From assembly GCA_009602725.1 (NCBI GenBank), contig WELB01000141.1, positions 20,130 through 31,085 on the forward strand: a stretch of 10,956 nucleotides of DNA. Reading direction: 5' to 3'. Position numbers and translations under genes: made by a program. The notes under the pieces were generated by a model. The model did not search any database. It worked only from the letters and a program-made list of their open reading frames with translations, and was not told where the DNA came from. Source of the DNA: Spirogloea muscicola. Its lineage: Eukaryota; Streptophyta; Zygnematophyceae; Spirogloeales; Spirogloeaceae. This document shows positions 1-6,992 of the stretch, one piece after another (position 1 is the stretch's first letter; each line of letters begins with the position of its first letter).

Positions 1-81
1 GCAGCCGCAGCGCGATCGCCGGCAACGCTGCGCGGCTGGCGCTGCAGCCGAGGCGGCAGCGGCACCGAGGTGGGCCCCTTG

Positions 82-1989
82 ATGCCGCCGCCGCCGCCGC
101 CGCCGCCGTTGCCGCCCTCGAGGCTGCTCGCGGCGCCTCCTGCTCGCCTCCCTTCCCCTCCTCTCTTCCTCCTCCTGCCTCGGCGTCGCTCGCTGCGCAA
201 TGCCGGCCTGGACAGCAGCCGCAGCGGCCGCGACAAGGCCCGGCGGCTGAAGAGGAGCCGCCTCGCCGGCAATGCAGGGCCCGCAAGGACGCCGGACGCC
301 ACCCCGTGCCGCGCGGCGGCGGCGACGACGCCGGCGGCGACGGCGGCGGTGGCGTCGGGCACGCCGGTGCGCACGACAAGCATCCTGGTGACGGGCGCGA
401 CGGGCACGCTGGGCCGCCAGGTGGTGCGCAAGGCCCTGGACGAAGGCTACGAGGTTCGCTGCCTCGTCCGCCCGCGCCCCACGCCCGCCGACTTCCTCCG
501 CGACTGGGGCGCCACCATCGTCAATGTACGCACCCGACCCTCACCGCACCCTCCTCCTGCAGCCAGCTGCTGGCTGTGCAGCGCTTGGCGGCGCCGAGCC
601 GAGCCTCTGCCGTCGCCGTGTGCGTCCGGCAGAGGAGTTGTCGGTGACGGGCGCGCAGCTCGTGCTGGCGGCAATGCGAGTATGCTCGCGAGCCTCGGGC
701 AACGGCGGCTGGCTGGGTTTTGCCAGGAGGAGGATATGCTGCACTCACGTTCAATGCTCCTCTTGCAGCCGGCAGGGCCGCAGCTTAATGGCTGCTGCCT
801 CGGGCTAAGCCATGCAGGGGGATCTAGGCCGGCCGGAGACGCTGCCTGCGGCGCTGGTGGGCATCCACACAGTCATTGACTGCGCGACGGGGCGGCCCGA
901 GGAGCCGATCCGCAAAGTAGACTGGGACGGGAAGGTGGCGCTGATCGAGACGGCGCGCGCCATGGGCGTCCAGCGCTTCGTCTTCTACTCAATACACAAC
1001 TGCGACAAGCACCCGGAGGTGCCCCTCATGGAGATGAAGCGCTGCGTCGAAAGGTTCCTCGTCGACTCGGGCCTCGACTACACCACCATCCGCCTCTGCG
1101 GCTTCATGCAGGCAAGTGCACTGCAGCAGCAGCGGCTGCCGTCTTCTGCCAGAGCTGCTGTTGGCCAAGTCCACTGGAGCACTTGCCCGATGCTGATCGC
1201 TTGGCAGCCTCACATTTGCGCAGGGCCTAATTGGCCAGTATGCCGTGCCAATTTTGGAGGAGAAGTCGGTGTGGGGCACAGACGCGCCGACACGCATTGC
1301 GTACATGGACACGCAGGTGCCTCGTCGCCGCTGCTGCTGCTGCCCCCCCTTGCTCTTGTTGTCAATGCAGCATCAACACCTAGCTCTCAATGGCTTGCCC
1401 TGCGTGGACAAAGTCAACACCTAGCTCTCAATGGCTTGCCCTGCGTGGACAAAGTCAAAGCCTGATTCGGAGGTTGGCCTGTGGCAGGACATCGCGCGGC
1501 TTACATTTGCGGCGCTGCGCAAGGAGGACACCATCAGGAAGACATTCACCCTCGCCGGCCCGCGCGCGTGGACCTCGCAGGAGGTGAGCTGGTGTGGCTG
1601 TTCTGGCGCGGTGCTGGACGCTCGTTTGCCGTATTGCTGGGTGGGCTAATTTGACGGCGCAATCTGTGCAGGTCATTGCGCTGTGTGAGCGGCTGGCGGG
1701 GCAGGACGCCAAGGTAACGACGGTGCCACTGGGCGTCCTGAAGGCAACCCGCTTCTTCACACGCCTCTTCCAATGGACGGCGGACGTTGCTGATCGGCTT
1801 GCCTTCTCGGAGGTGCTGACGAGCGACACGGTGTTCTCGTCACCCATGGGCGACACATACAGCCTGCTCGGTGTAGACGCCAAGGAGGTGACGACGCTTG
1901 AACGTTACCTGCAAGAGTACTACATCCAAATCCTCAAGAAGCTCAAGGACCTGCGTGCCACGTCCAAACAGGGCGACTACTACCTCTAG
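82..1989 (+). CDS. HCF244: HCF244/Ycf39-like NAD(P)-binding protein, photosystem II D1 assembly factor (5 exons)
   Basis: Exons 82-525, 818-1111, 1224-1316, 1488-1583 and 1672-1989 (stop TAG) join in frame, all introns phase 0, into 414 residues, close to the length I recall for plant HCF244. Residues 1 to about 95 are Pro/Ala/Arg-rich, like a plastid transit peptide. A Rossmann NAD(P)-binding start follows at 98-111 ([12 protein letters not shown], glycine motif 105-111). Further family blocks are [16 protein letters not shown] (exon 2), [19 protein letters not shown] (about 203-222), [18 protein letters not shown] (exon 3), [11 protein letters not shown] (end of exon 4), and [15 protein letters not shown] and [16 protein letters not shown] (exon 5). 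In plants and green algae HCF244 works with OHP1/OHP2 at the thylakoid membrane in psbA translation and D1 insertion; cyanobacterial Ycf39 acts in chlorophyll delivery to D1. ATG 82 is the first in-frame ATG in the window, but the frame stays open to base 1, so the true start may lie upstream. The identification is strong; the extreme N terminus is not certain. Confidence 0.93.
1112..1223 (+). other. GC-AG intron (intron 2 of the HCF244-like gene)
   Basis: The conserved coding block ends ...GFMQ and resumes GLIGQYAV. The only junction that joins them in frame is CAG|GCAAGT at 1111/1112 and GCGCAG|GGC at 1223/1224. The donor is therefore GC, not GT, but otherwise fits the known GC-AG consensus (AG|GCAAGT). 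The other three introns of this gene use GT donors: 526-817 (GTACGC), 1317-1487 (GTGCCT) and 1584-1671 (GTGAGC). Confidence 0.88.
1373..1458 (+). repeat. 41-base tandem duplication inside intron 3
   Basis: Two exact consecutive copies of a 41-base unit lie at 1373-1413 and 1414-1454, followed by four bases of a third (1455-1458). They sit in the 171-base third intron, between a C/T-rich tract ending in CAG (about 1341-1370) and the acceptor used (GTGGCAG|GAC, 1487/1488). The copies show no divergence, so the duplication is recent. Confidence 0.95.
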
Positions 1990-2616
1990 AGTCGCACAGC
2001 CCACCCAATTTGGGCAGGCTTGGCTGCCGTAGATTCACTGGTGGCCGAGGCTGCAGCCTTTGGTGCTTTTAATTTTTGCCAAGTGCTTGATGTCCGTCCT
2101 CCTCCACCCCTTTGGTGGCCCAGAGCATCGGCAGTGCTGCCGTTTCCGCACCCCTAGCAATCCATGTTGATGCTCTGCGGGTGGCGACCTCCTCTTTGCT
2201 TGGTCCTATTGGCCGGGCACTGATGAGTGCAGCTGTCACGGGTAGCATTGCTTGTCAGGCTGCTGAGCAGAGAGGCTGGCGGGCTTGCATACTCCCAGGC
2301 CGCCAAGTTCGAGAACTGAGGCAACTGCTATAGCGGCTGCACAGAGTGGCCTTGTTTTCTGAGCTGGTCAGCTGGTCTGCTGGCCTTCTAAGCATGCCCG
2401 AATGCAAGTCAGTGTGGGGTAGCTGCATGGGCTGCACCACGACTTGGTCAAAATTTGTGTCACATGAATTTGGTCCTCCGCCAGCTGCCATCTGGTGTGC
2501 CGAGAAAAAAGCGTTGGCTGTGCTCGGCAATCGTCGCAGCGGCCTCACCCGGCCTTGCCTCAGCTGGCGGCTAGAAGTACGACGAACTAGTCAGGCAATA
2601 ACCTCGTGAACGTTAC
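1990..2616. other. 3' flank of the HCF244-like gene, no clear gene
   Basis: This stretch holds the 3' untranslated region and trailing DNA of the plus-strand gene, and possibly the 3' part of the minus-strand model at 3157-2617. No TGTAA, the usual chlorophyte polyadenylation signal, was seen on the plus strand here. A minus-strand frame from 2548 to 2255 could hold a last exon of the neighbouring model (acceptor-like GGCAG near 2490), but its translation resembles no family I know. Confidence 0.5.
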
Positions 2617-3157
2617 CAGTAACGACACGGATTGAGATGGTCGGCCCACGCTGCGGAAATGCAGCGGCCGCCAGCACCGCAAGCCACCGGTGCGCCGACC
2701 CAAGTCTGGGCTGCTGGACCTCCCGCAGAAATTCCTCAGCCACGTCCCCCTCGGCGTCTGAACGCAGCCGGCTGCGGTACCACTCCAAGCCCTGCGGAAC
2801 ACAGCAGCAACACAGTGGTGACGGCAAGGCCGGCTCTCAACGACGAGCTCGCTTGTGGGTGGCCAGCCAGTGGTGGTGATCGGGCGGCAGCGTCTGCGCC
2901 AGCAAGCAGACCTGGATGCCGCCGTCCCGCCGCGGGCAGTCGCTCAGCACCGGCGCGTGGGCAGCGCCCGCCGCCGCCGCCGGGCGCCTAACGGCGCGCT
3001 TGACGGAGAATCCGCCGCCGGCGGGCCCGGCGGCGGCGGCTCCGCTGCCGGGGCCCTGGTCTTGCTCCGGCCCGCCGTCGGCGCTGCCGTCGGCGCCGTG
3101 CTGATGGTGGTGGCCGCCGCCGAAGACCCCATGCACCGCGCGCCGGATCCACGACAT
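2617..3157 (-). CDS. Possible two-exon gene or 5' gene fragment, function unknown
   Basis: Reading leftward, ATG at 3157 opens an 82-codon exon (3157-2912, start MSWIRRAVHG, then a His/Gly/Ala/Pro-rich stretch) ending RRDGGIQ at a CAG|GTCTGC donor. A pyrimidine-rich acceptor (TGTTCCGCAG) at 2792 leads in the same phase to GLEWYRSRLRSDAEGDVAEE, running to a possible donor ACTG|GTAACG at 2617. The clean phase-0 junction and the charged, non-repetitive block after it suggest real coding sequence. An alternative splice would remove 69 bases (GAG|GTCCAG to TTTCCGCAG), joining EEFLRE directly to RGPTISIRVV. I do not recognise the family and could not find a convincing 3' end, so this may be a truncated copy or a gene with further exons to the left. 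The surrounding DNA is GC-rich and open in several frames, which lowers confidence. Confidence 0.35.
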
Positions 3158-3660
3158 CGCTGGGCGCCCAACTGGCGCGCCAGTCACCGCAGCGCGGAGA
3201 TCACAGGCGGCGCCGCCACCGCCGCCACTGCCGCAGCCGTTAGCGGCGGCTCGGCCCCTCGCCGACGCCGGAGGGCCTCATGGTTTGCGCGCCAGGCGCC
3301 TCTGCTCCGAGGAGCGGGGACGGCCTCGAGGTGGGCACCGCTGCAACCGCCGTGGAGCTCCGCCTCTGTGGAGACGGAGAGCTCCCCGCGTGGCTGGGGT
3401 GAGGCTGCCGCAGCCCCGCAAGCTCGGAGCAGCTGGCGGCGATGGAGGGTGAGCTTGGCGGCGAGGCGGCGGTGCTCGCGTCGAGGCGGGCTCCTGGATG
3501 AGGGAGGGAGGAAGGAGCGACTTGGGGCTGGCTTGTCATGCTTGGTGCGCCTTTCGGCCCCTGCCTCATATTGGAAGTGCCGTTCTATTTCAGACCTTTT
3601 ACGTTCCTTTGGGCTGGCATCGCACACCCGTGGCCGTCAATGGAAGAGCTGTTTCTCTTC
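3158..3660. other. GC-rich gene-less stretch
   Basis: This lies upstream of the tentative minus-strand model, so it could be its promoter and 5' region. It is open in several frames on both strands, but the translations are Arg/Ala/Ser/Pro-rich and show no motif. Composition shifts from very GC-rich to T-rich near 3530-3700. I see no TATA box or other clear signal. Confidence 0.4.
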
Positions 3661-3789
3661 TCATAGCCCTCGCCCCCTCTTTTTTCTTTCTTTGGAAGAG
3701 CTTACTACTTGCCCACAGAGAATGGACAAGGTCCAAAAGAGCCGATAGGCCCTAACACCACACAGCTATGCAAATGGCTACAGCCAATG
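3661..3789 (+). repeat. Left copy of a degenerate inverted repeat
   Basis: The reverse complement of about 4043-4166 resembles this stretch over its whole length. The best-kept parts are ATAGCCCTCGCCC near the left end, TGGACAAG in the middle and CAATGG/GAATGG at the right end. By eye similarity is roughly 60-65% with small gaps, so this is an old repeat. Confidence 0.55.
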
Positions 3790-3980
3790 GGAGCTTCCTA
3801 ACCTCAAGTTCTAGAGGATGTTCATTCAGAGGTGTTCATATCTGTACTCTGATCTCCTGTTAACTTTAGATGGGTCCTGCACAATGAGATGGTTAGATCA
3901 AAGGGCTGTCTTGTTGTGTCTATTGCTTCTTGGCTAACTGCATTATTACTGTAGCCACGGGCTTGGCAAACAGGGCTTCG

Positions 3981-4244
3981 CTTTCTGGCGGCTAGTCTTT
4001 CTGACTTGCGGCTGCTAATTAGAGGCTACCAATTGACCATTCTTCATGGTACTTGCGTAGTCGTGTGTTGCAGCGCTGTTTGGCCCCTTCGGATCTTGTC
4101 CACTCTTTTCAGGCTGGCTCTTCACAGGGGAAGACTCACTCAGTAGAGGGCGAGGGCTATCACAGCCCTCGTCTCATTTGGAAGATAACCACCTAGTAAC
4201 CTCTAGTTAGGAGATGCATGTCGGAGAGACTAGCCGCCGGAAAC
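3981..4244. mobile_element. Possible MITE-like unit with ~66-base terminal inverted repeats
   Basis: Bases 3981-4046 and the reverse complement of 4244-4179 align at roughly 70%, with an exact shared block GGCGGCTAGTCT and a near-exact TAGAGG block. The whole unit is 264 bases, with an interior (4047-4178) that codes for nothing obvious. That interior carries a small perfect hairpin, CGAGGGCT/AGCCCTCG, near 4150-4172. I could not find a target-site duplication. The size and terminal inverted repeats fit a decayed non-autonomous DNA transposon. The interior also overlaps the partner of the 3661-3789 repeat, so the region may be layered insertions. Confidence 0.45.
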
Positions 4245-4722
4245 CCACTTAACGAAAGCCAGAGGCTGCAGCTAGAGCATGGCCAGCACGCAGATGCACG
4301 GCGTGGGCCATGGACCGCTGGGAGGATTTGGACAGGCGCATACGATTTACCTGCGCTGACGAGCCAGCGGCGTTGAAGTCGGCCTGCTCACCCCGCTTGC
4401 GGGACGAAGCGCGTAGTGCAAGCCTGGCAAACAGGTCCAGACTGAGACCCAAAAGCCCCGTGCACATCGACGGCCAGTGGGACAATCTCATCCCCTGTCA
4501 TGAGATATCCCGTTGGTGGTTCATTTGTGTCGAGCTGACAAGGTTGGCGACATCGCGGTATATGTGGGCATAACAGGTGGACTCGCATTTGCTGTAGTGT
4601 GAAAGGAGTTGCGACCAGGCTACCTCCGGCTCAAGGTCAGTCAGGAAATATGCGCATCTGCCGCCTAGCCATGCGCAGGCAACGGCGGGCAGCCCCTATC
4701 CTGGCGCCCGAACTGCTCAAAT
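4245..4722. other. Intergenic stretch, no supported gene
   Basis: An 87-codon plus-strand frame (4310-4573) and an overlapping 80-codon minus-strand frame (4491-4249) are present. Neither has a recognisable motif, a splice context or a convincing start. I see no other feature before the left arm of the palindrome begins. Confidence 0.5.
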
Positions 4723-4842
4723 GAGGCCCGAAGAGAAGCTGAAGACCCTAAAGCCCGCTTTGATGGGTGTGACCCACCCTGACAAGTGTTGGCGTACCGG
4801 CCAGGCTAGCGGCATGTGCTGGTAGGTAGTGGTAGAAGTGAT

Positions 4843-4897
4843 GGTCTCGGGCTACACTGGCCTTTGAGACGGTCTCAGGCTACACTAGCCTTGAGAC
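4843..4897 (+). repeat. Two tandem ~28-base GTCTC...GAGAC units
   Basis: Copies at 4843-4870 and 4871-4897 share GGTCTC, GGCTACACT, GCC and TTGAGAC with a few changes. Each unit begins with GTCTC and ends with GAGAC, so each can fold on itself. In the right arm (about 6391-6430, opposite strand) the second copy has lost about eight internal bases. Confidence 0.85.
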
Positions 4898-5233
4898 CTG
4901 GGGTGCTGAAATGGGCCACATGGCCTGCCCATATTGAATTGCCTGACCAATGACAAGGGCTGCGGAGGGCCGGGACCGAGCAGTCCACTCGGCCCAGACT
5001 CTCCCTCTTCTAGGACTGCCCCCGCGCCGCCACCACCGCCGCATTGCCGTCGGGAGTCTTTGCTCCTGTCGTGACACGCCAAGAAGGCATGGCTCATAGG
5101 AAGCATCGCCTTGATCTGCTCTGAGATAGTCGAGTACAGTCTTGGTGTCAACTGCTTGTCTATGAAATTCACCCAGTTGATCTAGTGACTGGCATTGCGG
5201 AAATTGCTGTCGTGTTCGGGCCACCTTGTCCTG

Positions 5234-5359
5234 TTCCAGTAGATAGCTGGATCACCCTGTTCGAGTAGACAATCGGGCCACCTTGCCCCATTCCAGTAGA
5301 TAGCTGGACATCACCGTTCCAGTAGATAGCTGGATATCTCCTTTTCAGTATCTAGCCGG
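5234..5359 (+). repeat. 17-base repeat array (three exact, two diverged copies)
   Basis: TTCCAGTAGATAGCTGG occurs exactly at 5234-5250, 5291-5307 and 5317-5333. Diverged copies lie at about 5260-5276 (TTCGAGTAGACAATCGG) and 5343-5359 (TTTCAGTATCTAGCCGG). Spacers vary in length. The matching place in the right arm (about 5935-5955, opposite strand) has a single copy, so the array grew in the left arm or shrank in the right one. Confidence 0.88.
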
Positions 5360-5605
5360 ATACCCTTTGTCACCGATGACTGGATCTTGCGCCCACACTG
5401 AGTTCTGGCAACTGGTTCTTGCGCTGCTCGGAACTACTGAAATATCACATTGAAGCCGAATTTCTGCATTGAGTGCTGCGGTTTCGTGTTACCATCATCT
5501 TCTTCTACTAGGCAGAGAGGGCGGCAGTCTGCATGGTCTCTGGGCGGCAGTCCGCATGGTCGTGGCGCCAGGAAAGTGAACAAGAGAAGGCATGCGACTG
5601 GCGCC

Positions 5606-5691
5606 CTCGCCATGGTGGCATTGACTGGCCTGCGTCTGCAAGCAGCTTAACAATGTGGGTGCGCAGCGGCGGGGTGGGGGGCGTGGGGAGC
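5606..5691. other. Spacer at the centre of the palindrome
   Basis: About 87 bases between the arms that do not pair convincingly with each other. They would form the loop if the arms folded together. The exact limits are uncertain by 10-20 bases, because similarity fades gradually on both sides. Confidence 0.65.
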
Positions 5692-6084
5692 TGGCGCAAG
5701 AGCGTGGCCTCTCTTGTTTACTGTCCTGGCGGCCACGACCATGCGGGCTGCCGCAGTCCACTCGGCCCAGGAAAAGGAGATGATGGTAACAAAAAACCGC
5801 AGCACTCAATGCCATAAAATCTAAGACAAACAAAAGCACGTCTTCAATGTGATTTTTCGTAGTCCCGAGCAGCGCAAGAACCAGTTGTCAGAACCGACTG
5901 CGGGCGCAAAATCCAGTCATCGGTGACAAGGGCTATCCGTCTATTTACTGGAAGAGGGCAAGGTGGCCCGCACACGACAGCAATTTCCGCAATGCCAGTC
6001 ACAAGATCAACCGATGGCATCTCATATGCAAGCAAGTGACGCCAAGACGGTATTCGACAGTCTCAGAGCAGATCAAGGCGATGC

Positions 6085-6202
6085 TCGACATCTTCAGCTC
6101 AGACACACAAGGTCACAATGTGGCTAACCTGGTGTCACCAAGCCTAGCGCGGCCGGCGGAGGAGTCACCCGGAGGTAAGGCTCTCTAGCTGCGCGGCTGC
6201 CC
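6085..6202. other. 118-base block present in only one palindrome arm
   Basis: In the left arm the text around GCATCGCCTTGATCTGC (5103-5119) is directly preceded by CTCATAGGAA. In the right arm the same two flanks are separated by this block. It is therefore an insertion in the right arm or a deletion from the left. I see no terminal repeats or clear target duplication at its edges. Confidence 0.8.
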
Positions 6203-6516
6203 TTCCTATGAGCTCACGCCTTGGCGTGTCACGACAGGAGCGACGACGCGCGACGGCAATGCGGCGGCGGCGGCGGCGCGGGGGCAGTTCTGGCAAGAGG
6301 GCTTGTGGAGGGGACTGCTCGACCCCAGTTCTCCGCAACCCCTCATCATTGGGCAGGCCACTTGGCCAATGGCGGCACCCCAATCTCAAGGCCTGAGACC
6401 GTCTCAAACGCCAGTGTAGCCCGAGACCGTCACTTCTACCACTACCCACCAGTGCCCGCCGCTAGCCTGGCCGGTACCCGCCAACACTACTCAAGGTGGG
6501 CCACACCCATCGAGGC

Positions 6517-6540
6517 GGGCTTCAGGGCTTCAGGGCTTCA
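6517..6540 (+). repeat. Three tandem copies of GGGCTTCA
   Basis: Three exact copies of an 8-base unit, followed by GGGC of a fourth, mark the outer end of the right palindrome arm. The left arm's matching end (about 4725-4755) holds only diverged relatives of the unit (GAAGACCCTAAAGCCC on that strand). Confidence 0.9.
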
Positions 6541-6672
6541 GGGCCAGCCGAGTGCGCACGGAGGAATTGTTGTGGAGAAGCATTTGAAGTGCGACCTCAC
6601 TGCGCGGGGCCCCAGAATGCGCAGCTCAGAGCCCAATTCAGCGCCGCCAGCATAGGCAATGGGGAATAGACT

Positions 6673-6957
6673 GAGCTGAGGGAAGGATAGTATCCTCGCG
6701 TCTTCATGCTGGAGCCGACGGAAAGGGCTCGACAGGCACGGCGGCGCAAGTCGAGCTGAGAGGAGGGAGCGATCCCCACGTCAAGCCAGAGGCTAGCACG
6801 ACCAGCACGGCGGTGCAAGCCCGAGAAGCAGGTCAGCTGGAGCGAAATGGGAGTCGCATCCGGTAGCACGACATGAGGTCCCAAGGAGCCTCCGGGAAGC
6901 GCTGCTCCTCCACCCCGAGACAGCCGCTGGTCAGCACGAGAGGAGAGCGGCGCAAGT
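6673..6957 (+). repeat. Degenerate ~80-base tandem repeat upstream of the 6993 gene
   Basis: Three related units begin near 6673, 6753 and 6833. Each starts with an AGCTGAG/AGCTGGAG purine-rich block followed by ATCC, and each later carries a CGGCG(or T)GCAAG block: at 6736-6750, at 6805-6819 and near 6948-6957. The first two units are the clearest (period 80 bases); the third is longer and more diverged. Position suggests they lie in the promoter or 5' untranslated region of the gene starting at 6993. Confidence 0.55.
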
Positions 6958-6992
6958 TGTAAGGACCACCGCAGTGGCCCCGCTACACGGCC

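Larger units (their letters stand above)
4723..5605 (+). repeat. Left arm of a giant imperfect palindrome
   Basis: From about 4723 to 5605 the sequence reappears, reverse-complemented, in 5692-6548. Clear anchor pairs are 4795-4815 with 6455-6476 (TACCGGCCAGGCTAGCGGC), 5364-5437 with 5859-5932 (about 8 mismatches in 74 bases by eye), 5467-5503 with 5777-5812 (GCATTGAGTGCTGCGGTT), and 5545-5580 with 5724-5757. The arm carries a GTCTC/GAGAC repeat pair and a 17-base repeat array that the other arm lacks or has in fewer copies. There is no transposase or other recognisable protein. The outer boundary is fuzzy and no target-site duplication is apparent. It best fits a non-autonomous foldback element or a segmental inverted duplication. 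Confidence 0.9.
5692..6548 (-). repeat. Right arm of the giant imperfect palindrome
   Basis: This is the reverse-complement partner of 4723-5605. It differs by an extra block of about 118 bases (6085-6202) absent from the left arm, by having one rather than five copies of the 17-base repeat, and by a run of three GGGCTTCA units at its outer end. Point differences are spread along the arm, so this is a diverged inverted duplication and not an exact assembly fold-back. No recognisable protein is encoded. Confidence 0.9.

Noticed and set aside
812-817. ATG at 812 as a separate start codon
   Set aside because: The ATG overlaps the splice acceptor (ATGCAG|GGG); it is in frame with exon 2 only by chance.
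526-879. Continuation of the first HCF244 frame past 525
   Set aside because: The conserved protein requires a splice at 525/818 (ATIVN joined to [10 protein letters not shown]). The read-through is intron.
2855-3748. 297-codon plus-strand open frame
   Set aside because: The translation is dominated by Ala, Arg, Gly and Ser from GC-rich sequence, then runs into the T-rich repeat region. No motif or start context supports it.
4880-5224. Open frames of 60-115 codons inside the palindrome arms (for example 5224-4880 and 6449-6165 on the minus strand)
   Set aside because: They are not kept intact between the two arms, show no transposase or reverse transcriptase motif, and differ by frameshifting indels. 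They are probably non-coding.
5234-5359. CRISPR-like array
   Set aside because: The repeat is only 17 bases, spacers are irregular, two of five copies are diverged, there are no cas genes and the context is eukaryotic.
6958-6962. TGTAA as a polyadenylation signal
   Set aside because: It lies 31 bases upstream of the start codon at 6993 with no plus-strand gene ending just before it; a chance match.
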